Shown here: one piece after another, positions 5,574 through 11,778 of the stretch
How the letters are laid out: each line of letters starts with the position of its first letter
Position numbering within the stretch: the first letter of the stretch is position 1
Assembly: GCA_038214535.1 (NCBI GenBank)
Contig: JBBQRS010000106.1
Coordinates: 1-17,272, forward strand
DNA: 17,272 bases
Direction: 5' to 3'
Origin: JBBQRS01 sp038214535
GTDB taxonomy: Bacteria; Chloroflexota; Anaerolineae; CG2-30-64-16
Program-made: the position numbers and the translations under genes
Notes under the pieces: generated by a model
What the model saw: only the letters and a program-made list of their open reading frames with translations
Told to the model about the DNA's origin: nothing
The model's database searches: none

Positions 5574-7586
5574 ATGTACCCCTTTGGCGTTGACTATTAC
5601 CCCGAGCACTGGCCCCCCGAACGTTGGTCGCAGGACGCCGCCATGATGCAGGCCGCCGGCATGAACGTCGTGCGCCTGGCCGAGTTCGCCTGGAGCCGCC
5701 TCGAACCGCAGCCCGACCAGTACGATTTTGCCTGGCTCGATGCGGCCATCGAAGTCCTGAACCGCGCCGGCATCCAGGTCATCCTCGGCACGCCCACCGC
5801 GTCGCCGCCGCCCTGGGTCATGGAGATGCACCCCGACGCCTTCATCGTGGACGCCAGCGGAGTGCGCCGCACTTACGGTTGCCGCCGCGAATATTGCCCC
5901 ACCCACGCGGGCTATCGCGAGCGCGGGCGCAAGGTGACGCAGGCGATGGCGCATCACTACGCCGAGCATCCGGGCGTCATCGGCTGGCAAACCGATAACG
6001 AGTTCGGCGACTATTGCTATTGCGAGCTGTGCCGCGCCGCCTTCCATGACTGGCTCATGGGGCGCTATGGCACGCTGGACGAGCTCAACGCCGCCTGGGG
6101 CACGGTTTTCTGGAGCCACGTCTACACCGACTGGGCGCAAATTCCCACCCCCGCCGGGACCGGCGGCGTGCCCAATCCCGCCCTCGCCCTCGACTATCAC
6201 CGCTTCATGTCTGATACCTACGTCGAATTCCAGCGCGAGCAGGTCGTGATTTTGCGCGCGGCGAGCACGCGCCAGTTCATCACCCACAACTTCATGGGCT
6301 TCGCCTACAGCAAGCTGGATTATTATAACCTGGCCGCTGATCTCGATTTCGTCGCGTGGGACAACTATCCCCGGCTGGGGTTCCGCATGGGCGCGGGCGT
6401 GGACCCCGCGCGGCTGGCGCTCGGTCACGATGCGATGCGCGGGTTGAAGGGCAAGAACTTCTGGCTGATGGAGGAGCAATCGGGTTCGGGCGGCTGGACG
6501 ACGGTGGGCACGACGCCGCGCCCCGGCGAGATTCGCCTGTGGACGTGGCAGGCCATCGCCCACGGGGCCGACGGCATGGTCTACTTCCGCTGGCGCACCG
6601 CCCGCCACGGCACCGAACAATACTGGCACGGTGTGCTCGACCACGACGGCCGGCCGCGCCGCCGCTATCGCGAGGTGCAGGCCATCGGCCACGAGCTGGC
6701 TGCTGCGGGCGAGCGACTGCTGGGCGCGGAGAGTTACAACGAGGTCGCCCTCATCAGCGATTACAACAGCCGCTGGGCCTTCCAGATTCAACCGAACAAC
6801 TCGGCCCTGGCCGGCCCCGGCGCGCCGGCGGATTTCGTCTATCCCGCCCTCGTCAAGCACTACTACGACGCGCTGTATGCCGCCAACGTCGGTGTAGATG
6901 TGGTATCGGCCGATGCCGATCTGTCACCTTATAAGCTGGTTATCGCCCCGGCGCTCTACATCCTGCCGCAAGACGTCGCCACCTCGCTGACGGAGTTCGT
7001 CAAGACGGGTGGGCTGCTGATTACCACGGCGCGCAGCGGGGTGAAAGACGCCGCGAATGCCGTCGTGGATATGCCGCTGCCGGGCCTCCTGCGCGATGTG
7101 TGCGGCGTCGAGGTGGACGAGTACGACTCGCTGCCCGCGGGCGTCACCGTGCCGGTGACGTTCGAGGGGCTGGGCGCGGCGCAGCCTTCAGGCCCGTGGT
7201 GCGACGTGCTCGAGCCGACCACTGCCGAAGTGCTGGCGCGTTATGACGGCGAGTATTACCAGGGGCGCGCCGCCATCACGGTGAACCACTATGGCAAGGG
7301 CCGCGCGATCTACGTGGGGACGCTGGCCGCGCCCGAACTGGAGCGGGATATCGTCAACTATGCGCTGGCCGAAGCGGGGATTGCGCCGGTGCTGGAGACG
7401 CCCGACGGCGTGGAAGCCGTGTTGCGCTGCAAGGATAACGACTGTCTGTGGTTCCTGCTGAACCACGCCGATGAGCCACGCACGGTCCCCCTGCCGTTCC
7501 CGGCGCTCGACCTGCTCAACGGCCGCCACCTGGAAGACGCGGTGACGATCGCCCCGAAGGATGTGCTGGTGCTGCGGCAGGAATAG
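5574..7586 (+). CDS. beta-galactosidase, glycoside hydrolase family 42
   Basis: The 670-residue protein matches GH42 throughout. It starts YPFGVDYYPEHWPPERW, and the TIM barrel holds the acid/base glutamate in WQTDNEFGD (N142, E143) and the nucleophile in NFWLMEEQSG (E300). A zinc-type cysteine set, C103, C148, C150 and C153, has the spacing known from Thermus A4 beta-galactosidase. The trimerisation-like domain (about 390-600) and a small C-terminal beta domain ending DVLVLRQE follow. No signal peptide is seen, so it is probably cytoplasmic, acting on imported short galactosides. ATG 5574 follows AAGGAGG (5558-5564). The gene has its own promoter and no transporter or regulator nearby, which is unusual for a sugar hydrolase. 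Mirrored composite repeats bracket it. Confidence 0.96.
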   Translation: MYPFGVDYYPEHWPPERWSQDAAMMQAAGMNVVRLAEFAWSRLEPQPDQYDFAWLDAAIEVLNRAGIQVILGTPTASPPPWVMEMHPDAFIVDASGVRRTYGCRREYCPTHAGYRERGRKVTQAMAHHYAEHPGVIGWQTDNEFGDYCYCELCRAAFHDWLMGRYGTLDELNAAWGTVFWSHVYTDWAQIPTPAGTGGVPNPALALDYHRFMSDTYVEFQREQVVILRAASTRQFITHNFMGFAYSKLDYYNLAADLDFVAWDNYPRLGFRMGAGVDPARLALGHDAMRGLKGKNFWLMEEQSGSGGWTTVGTTPRPGEIRLWTWQAIAHGADGMVYFRWRTARHGTEQYWHGVLDHDGRPRRRYREVQAIGHELAAAGERLLGAESYNEVALISDYNSRWAFQIQPNNSALAGPGAPADFVYPALVKHYYDALYAANVGVDVVSADADLSPYKLVIAPALYILPQDVATSLTEFVKTGGLLITTARSGVKDAANAVVDMPLPGLLRDVCGVEVDEYDSLPAGVTVPVTFEGLGAAQPSGPWCDVLEPTTAEVLARYDGEYYQGRAAITVNHYGKGRAIYVGTLAAPELERDIVNYALAEAGIAPVLETPDGVEAVLRCKDNDCLWFLLNHADEPRTVPLPFPALDLLNGRHLEDAVTIAPKDVLVLRQE

Positions 7587-7588
7587 GG

Positions 7589-7715
7589 CGTTTGGACCAC
7601 AAAGACGTGGAGGAACACGAAGACCGCGAAGCGCGAAGATCGCGAAGGTTTCACGCGGAGACGCGGAGGCGCGGAAAAGAAACCTTATTTCCCGCCCCTC
7701 CGCGTCTCCGCGTGA
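7589..7715 (+). repeat. composite repeat: 60-nt CACGAAG module plus ACGCGGAG stem-loop
   Basis: The first module (7589-7648) starts two bases after the galactosidase stop and pairs with 5337-5396 in inverted orientation. The second is a hairpin with arms 7651-7674 and 7692-7715, matching at 23 of 24 positions (TCACGCGGAGACGCGGAGG...). It lies 7 nt from the stop of the convergent kinase-like gene, so it may terminate both. Confidence 0.9.
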
Positions 7716-7722
7716 GTTGTCT

Positions 7723-8376
7723 CTACACCATCACCCGGCACGATGCGTCGGCGATGAGGCGGGCGGCGGATTCCGTGTCCCAGCGCGCGGCGTTCAGGAT
7801 GAAGTGATAGAGCGCCGGGTTGGCCCAATCCACCCCGTAATAGCGGTGCAGATACTCCGCCGCCGCGCGATCCTTCTGCTCGATGCGCGCCTCGGCCTGG
7901 CCGGCGTCGAGGTGTTCGACGCGTTGCACGTTGGAGACCCGCACCACCGTCGGGGCCTCGATCCGCACGTGCAGCACGCCGGGCCGATCCTGCAACACGA
8001 CCTGGCCGCCGCGCCCCACGATGATGATCTCGCCGCGCTCGTAGGCCTTCTCGATCGTCTTGCGCACGAAGCGGGTTGCCGTGTCGAAGTCTACCTCCGA
8101 CGTTTCGGCGATCATCGTCGCGCCGGGGACTTCGCTCCAGGTGTGTGGCAGCGCGGTGCGCTTCGCCTCGCGCGAGAAGAGGCGCTCCAGCAGCCCGCCC
8201 ACTTTGTAGTTATCTTCCGAGGCGTCCACCACCTCTTCTTCAGACAGCCCCACGGCCGCCGCCTCGCGCGCCAACAGGCGCTTGTCGAAAGAGGTGTAGT
8301 TCAGCATCTGGCCCAGCCGCTCGACGATCTCGTCGCCGCCGCTGCCATATTGGCGTGAAACCGTAATCACCGTCAT
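7723..8376 (-). CDS. cytidylate-kinase-like family protein
   Basis: The 217-residue protein begins ITVSRQYGSGGDEIVERL (4-21). This is the P-loop-like start of the cytidylate kinase-like family, where GSGG replaces a classic GxxGxGK[ST]. Further family marks are FDKRLL (30-35), EIIIVGRGGQVVL (116-128), LHVRIEAP (135-142), KDRAAAEYLHRYYGVDW (168-184) and the end YHFILNAARWD. It probably transfers phosphate from ATP to a small substrate, but the group is biochemically poorly characterised and CMP should not be assumed. The missing Walker lysine is typical of the family. ATG 8376 follows AAGGAGG with 7-nt spacing. No partner gene is adjacent. Confidence 0.88.
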   Translation of the reverse strand: MTVITVSRQYGSGGDEIVERLGQMLNYTSFDKRLLAREAAAVGLSEEEVVDASEDNYKVGGLLERLFSREAKRTALPHTWSEVPGATMIAETSEVDFDTATRFVRKTIEKAYERGEIIIVGRGGQVVLQDRPGVLHVRIEAPTVVRVSNVQRVEHLDAGQAEARIEQKDRAAAEYLHRYYGVDWANPALYHFILNAARWDTESAARLIADASCRVMV

Positions 8377-8420
8377 GGCAATCCTCCTTGATTACCGCAC
8401 GAAGAAACTTCGGGGCCCTT

Positions 8421-8444
8421 GTTCGTAGTGCGCAGTTCTCATAC
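8421..8444. repeat. partial GTAGTGCGCA-family repeat
   Basis: GTTCGTAGTGCGCAGTTCTCATAC resembles one arm of the hairpins at 10926-10990 and 13683-13739, with no partner arm here. It lies in the leader of the kinase-like gene. Confidence 0.4.
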
Positions 8445-8461
8445 TCCCCAATCATGTCTTC

Positions 8462-8525
8462 CCTTTGTAGTGACGGCTTCAGCCGTTGTAGTGCCCCCCA
8501 ACGGCTGAAGCCGTCACTACAAAGG
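8462..8525. repeat. perfect 26-bp inverted repeat, GGCTTCAGCC family
   Basis: Arms 8462-8487 and 8500-8525 are perfectly complementary around a 12-nt loop. They share CTTTGTAGT and CGGCTTCAGCCG with the 4202-4279 element. The two differ at compensating positions in both arms (TTGCGG/CCGCAA against TGACGG/CCGTCA), so pairing is kept while sequence drifts. It lies 40 nt after the stop of the 8566-8922 gene and may end its transcript. Confidence 0.93.
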
Positions 8526-8565
8526 AGGGTTACGCGCAATTTTCGGATGCGGACTCACTGACTTC

Positions 8566-8922
8566 TCAGTGGCACACCCAGATGCGTTGCAACGCCCAGC
8601 CGTCATCGAATTTCACGAAATCAATATTGATGTAACCCAACTCTGAATCATGCCCGCCCAGCTTGAAGCAGGCCATATCCGTCGGGAACTCGCGCCCGGT
8701 GTAGAGCGCGCGCAGACACTCGTCTTTCTGGCGCTCGCGGAGTTTGGGGAAGACGGAATGCTCGAAGTAGCGCGTGTAGTCGTAGGAATCGTCGGGGTGC
8801 AGGCCGGCCATGCTCGTGGTGAGGGCGTGGGGGTCGCCGGCCTCGACCTGGCTGCAGATGAAATCAACCGCCTGGGTGAGGGACGCGAAACGCAATGCAG
8901 TCGCCGTAGATAGCTCGGCCAT
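8566..8922 (-). CDS. small conserved-looking hypothetical protein
   Basis: The 118-residue product is not confidently recognised. It starts with helices (LTQAVDFICSQVEAGD) and has an acidic/aromatic middle (DDSYDYTRYFEHSVFPKLRE). It ends in alternating beta-like segments (DSELGYINIDFVKFDDGWALQRIWVCH) that recall the antiparallel sheet of NTF2/SnoaL-like proteins. No signal peptide or membrane segment is seen, so it should be cytoplasmic. ATG 8922 has AAGGAGG with 7-nt spacing and a strong promoter upstream, which supports a real, expressed gene. The NTF2-like fold is an inference from strand pattern and size only. Confidence 0.72.
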   Translation of the reverse strand: MAELSTATALRFASLTQAVDFICSQVEAGDPHALTTSMAGLHPDDSYDYTRYFEHSVFPKLRERQKDECLRALYTGREFPTDMACFKLGGHDSELGYINIDFVKFDDGWALQRIWVCH

Positions 8923-8969
8923 GGGTCTGCCTCCTTGCTGACTCGCGGTACGCTATGGTTTCGCTGTGA

Positions 8970-8998
8970 ATAATATCACGGACGCGCGGGGAAGTCAA
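8970..8998 (-). promoter_or_regulatory. sigma70-type promoter of the 118-residue protein gene
   Basis: On the minus strand TTGACT (8993-8998) and TATTAT (8970-8975) are separated by 17 nt, with the start codon about 40 nt beyond. The composite repeat at 9001 begins 2 nt upstream of the -35 box. Confidence 0.72.
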
Positions 8999-9000
8999 TA

Positions 9001-9127
9001 GGTTTTGGAACACGAAGGCGCGAAGCGGCGCTGAGAGCGCGAAGAATTCGTAGTTGTATTTCACGCGGAGAACGCGGGGGCAGACGACTTTCTATCTTCA
9101 CTCCGCGTTCTCCGCGTCTCCGCGTGA
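9001..9127 (+). repeat. third copy of the composite CACGAAG/ACGCGGAG repeat
   Basis: The first module (9001-9060) begins GGTTTTGGAACACGAAGGCG and is more diverged. The hairpin arms are TCACGCGGAGAACGCGG (9061-9077) and the complement at 9103-9127, which holds exactly one extra ACGCGGAG word. It is oriented like 7589-7715 and lies between the 8566-8922 gene's promoter and the end of the PD40 gene. Confidence 0.85.
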
Positions 9128-9147
9128 GGCGGCGTGCGCCGGAGGCG

Positions 9148-9984
9148 TTACTTCACCCAAACCGGGTCCCATGCGGCGAAGCGGTCATCGGTGAGCGGCC
9201 TGGGGTTGCCGCCATCCGCATCCATCAACCAGAGTTGGCGTTGGCCGGTGCGGTTTGACATGAAGACCAGCGAGAGGCCATCGGGCGACCAACTGGGGTG
9301 CTGATCCCACTCCCACGTGTTGTGGGTGAGCTGCACCGGATCGCGTTCGCCGATCGTAGATAGCCATATCTCGTCGTTGCCGCTCTCGTTCGAGACCAGT
9401 GCCACCCGATCCCGACCCGGCGACCAGGCCGGCGCCCACGCTGCGCCCGCGCCAAACCACGTAAGCTATTTGACCGCATCGTATTGCGCATCACGATACC
9501 AGACCTGCACGCGCCCGTTGTTGTCGCGTTGCGAGAAGGCGCGCAGGAGACCATCGGCGGAAACGGCCTCGCGCGTTGCGGCCTCGCGCGTTGCGGCTTC
9601 GTCGTAAGGCCAGCGGTCGGTCAGGCGGCCCAGGCGGGCGGTCTCGGGGTCCAGGGCGTAGACGTGTTCCGCGCCCCCCATGTCCGACAGGAACAGAATC
9701 TCGCCCTTAAGCTCCGCGGGGATGGGAGGGCGCGTGGGCGTGGGCGACGCGCCCGGCGGCGCCGTAGGCAAATCTGCGAGATACACCAGCACCGGCGTGA
9801 AGGTGGGCCGCGGCGTGAAGGTGGGCGTCGGCGTCATCGTCGGTGACGGCGACGCGATGCTGACGCGCATCTCGCCATCCGTCACGGCGTAGAATTGCGC
9901 GCTCGTACCGCCTACGCCCAGCGCCAGCGCAACGCACCCTGCGAGGGCCAGCAGCGCGATCGCCGTGAAGAAGGCGCGGTTCAT
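9148..9984 (-). pseudogene. exported PD40/TolB-type beta-propeller protein with in-frame amber codon
   Basis: Reading starts at ATG 9984, which overlaps the upstream signal peptidase stop (ATGA) and follows GAGGAGGTGA. The N-terminus has a hydrophobic stretch ending GVGGTSAQFYAVTDGE. It resembles SipW-dependent signal peptides of TasA-type proteins. A Thr/Pro linker (SPSPTMTPTPTFTPRP) and PD40 propeller blades follow: GEILFLSDMGGAEHVYALD, HPSWSPDGLSLVFMS and QLWLMDADGGNPRPLT. A TAG at 9466-9468 splits the frame after 172 residues (YDAVK*LTWFG), and 105 more in-frame residues follow to TAA at 9148. A CAG-to-TAG change would explain it, since propeller blades often read QLT. Function is probably surface or extracellular binding. 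A 15-bp tandem duplication at 9565-9594 encodes EAATREAATR. Confidence 0.82.
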
Positions 9985-10452
9985 CCCGTCACCTCCTCGC
10001 GCGGCTTGCGCCACAGCTCGCGCACGATGTTGACCGCTTCGGCCAGGATCAACAGGACGGCGGGCAGGATCACCGCGCGAAACCAGCCGTCGCGCGTGCG
10101 GATGTAGGCCCACACGTAGCCGACGTAGGGGATACGCGTCAGGTAGACGCGCTTCACGGCGTTGGGCGGCACGATCCAGGGGGTCGGCCTCGTGGTTGAA
10201 ATCGCCTTTGGAGTGGATGCCGTCCTCGCGCACTGCCACCACGCGGTGCGTCACCAGCTTGCCCTCCATCTGGAAGCTGATGATGTCGCCCGCGACGAGC
10301 GCGCGGTTGGGCGCGGCGGTCACCAGCAGGTCGCCGGGATCGAACGCGGGCATCATACTGCCCGTCTGCGCGACCAGCAGCGCATCGGAGAAGAGCAGCA
10401 CGGCCCCGAACAGGATCAGGGCGGCGAGATAGAGGGCGGTGATCAGGCGCAT
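9981..10452 (-). pseudogene. sipW: SipW-type (S26B) signal peptidase I with one-base frameshift
   Basis: The N-terminal frame gives a membrane helix (LITALYLAALILFGAVLLF). The serine box QTGSMMPAFDPGDLL, GDIISFQMEGK, LVTHRVVAV and GDFNHEADP follow. A histidine stands where most bacterial signal peptidases have the catalytic lysine, as in SipW and ER/archaeal enzymes. The protein then continues in a shifted frame as WIVPPNAVKRVYLTRIPYVG and a second membrane helix (AVILPAVLLILAEAV) to the TGA at 9981. The shift maps to a G5 run at 10179-10183 (C5 in the mRNA); one base fewer restores 156 residues, near the family's size. Unrepaired, the frame runs into the downstream PD40 gene. It would cleave TasA-like exported proteins at the outer face of the membrane. 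Confidence 0.88.
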
Positions 10453-10469
10453 GGATTTGGCTCTTGGGG

Positions 10470-10507
10470 CGAGACCTTCGAGTCACGATTGAGGCTCGAA
10501 GGTCTCG
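10470..10507. repeat. perfect 13-bp stem-loop between TasA-like fragment and signal peptidase
   Basis: Arms CGAGACCTTCGAG (10470-10482) and CTCGAAGGTCTCG (10495-10507) pair perfectly around a 12-nt loop. It lies 18 nt before the signal peptidase start, in the operon interior. It could lower downstream expression relative to the substrate gene, or be another mobile repeat. Confidence 0.8.
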
Positions 10508-10556
10508 AACAACGTCATATCAGAGAGGTCGGGCCGGATAGCCGCCTCTTACAGGC

Positions 10557-10859
10557 TTAGTAGTTCGGATCCCAGTTTGGCGACCCGGGCCAGCTTTCGG
10601 CATACGCGCCGGCCCCGAAGCCTGAGGTTTTCGGTGTCGGGCTGGGGCCGTCATACTGCACGGCGACCAGATGCACGACGTCGGTATTCGTCTTGCCGGC
10701 GAACATGTTATCGGCGGTGGCGGGCAGGGTGACTTGCACCGTGAGATTGACCCACGCGCCGGCTGCCACATCATCCGCAATCTTCGGGATGACCGAGGAG
10801 CCTTGCCCCGTGTACAGTTTGGCAATATTTGGGAGTGTATTGTAATAAAAGCGACACAT
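10557..10859 (-). pseudogene. TasA/camelysin-like protein, 5'-truncated remnant
   Basis: The frame ends at TAA 10557 and encodes AAGAWVNLTVQVTLPATADNM, FAGKTNTDVVHLVAVQYD and a Pro/Gly tail. The 'G.WVNLTVQVTLPATADN.F.GKT' pattern is the beta-strand C-terminal part of TasA/CalY (camelysin-like) proteins, which form surface fibres after SipW cleavage. The usual N-terminal signal and GGT.A.F.D region is missing. The frame closes at a TGA a few codons before ATG 10859, which has no ribosome-binding site. The first residues (MCRFYYNTLPN) look unlike the family. A hairpin element lies 66 nt upstream. Location directly before a SipW-type peptidase supports the assignment. Confidence 0.7.
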
Positions 10860-10925
10860 AGTTATGTGACTTTCGATTCAGTACAGCGCACAACAAGTTT
10901 GTGCCGTAAGACGCGTCAGAGTGTT

Positions 10926-10990
10926 CGGCTTATAGTGCGTACTCTCGTGCGCAGGGCAAGCTGGCGCACAGGAGTGCGCACTACGAGCCG
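10926..10990. repeat. GTAGTGCGCAC-family inverted repeat
   Basis: Arms 10926-10952 and 10964-10990 match at 22 of 27 positions, and all five differences are transitions. They carry TAGTGCG.ACTC..GTGCGC. The element sits where the 5' part of the TasA-like gene would be expected. Confidence 0.78.
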
Positions 10991-11004
10991 GGAAGAAGAC
11001 GCGC

Positions 11005-11041
11005 AGAGCGGCCGATGGGAGATCATCCCGCCGACCGCTCT
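11005..11041 (-). terminator. stem-loop after the YbaY-like gene
   Basis: Arms 11005-11020 and 11026-11041 pair at 13 of 16 positions around a 5-nt loop, 25 nt after the stop codon at 11067. The following mRNA (GUCUUCUUCC) is only weakly U-rich, so efficiency is uncertain. Confidence 0.5.
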
Positions 11042-11066
11042 ATTGCTGGTCAGATTTGCGCGAAGC

Positions 11067-11615
11067 TTACTGCTTGACCGTCGCGACGCGATGGATGGCG
11101 AGGGCCGTCAGGGTCGCCGAGCCGAAGAAGATTGCCAGCGCCAGCGGCAAAGTCGGCGCGCCGCCGGGGGTGGGCAGCGTTACCGGGCCTTCCGGCTGCG
11201 CAACCTGCACGACCATGATCTCGACGTTCTCGGTCGGCGCACCCTTGGTGATCACCGGGATGATGGTGTCGCTGGTCCACAGCAACGTGTCACCCTGCTT
11301 GATGGTGGCGCGCACCGAGTAGGTGTTGCTCTCGACGATCTTCGCGGGGTCATATTCCACTGAGAACGGGATCGGAACCTGCTTGCCGTCGGCCTGGATG
11401 ACCTGCTCGCCGATCACTTCGGCGGGCGCGCCCTGGCGCGAGACATCCTGAATCTGGACGTTGATGACGGCGTCGGCGGGCAACGCGATGCGCGGCAGGT
11501 AGGTGACGGTTCCGCTAACGGTGGGGGCCTGCGCGGCCACAGGGGCGACGACGGCGACGGACAGGATCAGCAGCAGCAAGGCTGCCAACGGGACAGAACG
11601 ACGAACGGTGTGCAT
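11067..11615 (-). CDS. YbaY-family exported protein with C-terminal membrane anchor
   Basis: The 182-residue protein has a signal peptide (LAALLLLILSVAVVAPVAAQA, cut near 30). A YbaY/YscW-like beta domain follows: VSGTVTYLPRIALPADAVINV (33-53, the family hallmark), IQDVSRQGAPAEVIGEQVI (55-73), VPIPFSVEYDP (80-90) and LLWTSDTIIPVIT (111-123). YbaY proteins are normally lipoproteins of unknown role. Here there is no lipobox; instead LPTPGG (147-152), a hydrophobic helix (155-174) and a basic tail appear, a layout like a cell-wall sorting or membrane anchor signal. ATG 11615 is chosen because the signal peptide begins there and GGAGG precedes it, though only 3 nt away. It heads the SipW/TasA-like locus. 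Confidence 0.85.
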   Translation of the reverse strand: MHTVRRSVPLAALLLLILSVAVVAPVAAQAPTVSGTVTYLPRIALPADAVINVQIQDVSRQGAPAEVIGEQVIQADGKQVPIPFSVEYDPAKIVESNTYSVRATIKQGDTLLWTSDTIIPVITKGAPTENVEIMVVQVAQPEGPVTLPTPGGAPTLPLALAIFFGSATLTALAIHRVATVKQ

Positions 11616-11674
11616 ATGCCTCCACAAGCTTTTGGGCTGCGCAAACACGCGACAATGTTTTGATAATTTCTCTA

Positions 11675-11703
11675 AGTATAAGCGCATTCCGGCGTAAACG
11701 CAA
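11675..11703 (-). promoter_or_regulatory. putative promoter of the YbaY-like gene
   Basis: On the minus strand TTGCGT (11698-11703) and TATACT (11675-11680) are 17 nt apart. The start would be near 11668, giving a leader of about 50 nt. Confidence 0.6.
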
Positions 11704-11738
11704 GCAGCAGACTTACATTGTTGATTTGGTGTCACAGG

Positions 11739-11766
11739 CCTGACAGGTTTACGCAAACTTGTCAGG
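11739..11766. repeat. CCTGACAGGTTT-type palindrome
   Basis: Arms CCTGACAGGTTT (11739-11750) and AAACTTGTCAGG (11755-11766) pair at 11 of 12 positions around ACGC. It lies 12 nt beyond the stop of the 11779-12492 gene and may act as its terminator, although no U-run follows. Confidence 0.7.
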
Positions 11767-11778
11767 TCTTTATGAGGC

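Noticed and set aside
5535..6860. Long open frame (441 codons) antisense to the GH42 gene
   Set aside because: It lies opposite a strongly conserved enzyme with all catalytic residues. The translated sequence has no recognisable domain, and high-GC genes often leave the complementary frame open.
7561..8358. 265-codon open frame on the plus strand opposite the kinase-like gene
   Set aside because: The minus-strand frame carries the cytidylate-kinase-like motifs and a good ribosome-binding site. The plus frame starts inside the galactosidase end and the repeat and has no domain.
9466..10452. A genuine signal peptidase-propeller fusion protein
   Set aside because: The middle part of the fused frame (Arg-rich, no motif) is out of frame with a clear SipW C-terminal half. 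The 4-bp overlap with its own ribosome-binding site marks two separate genes.
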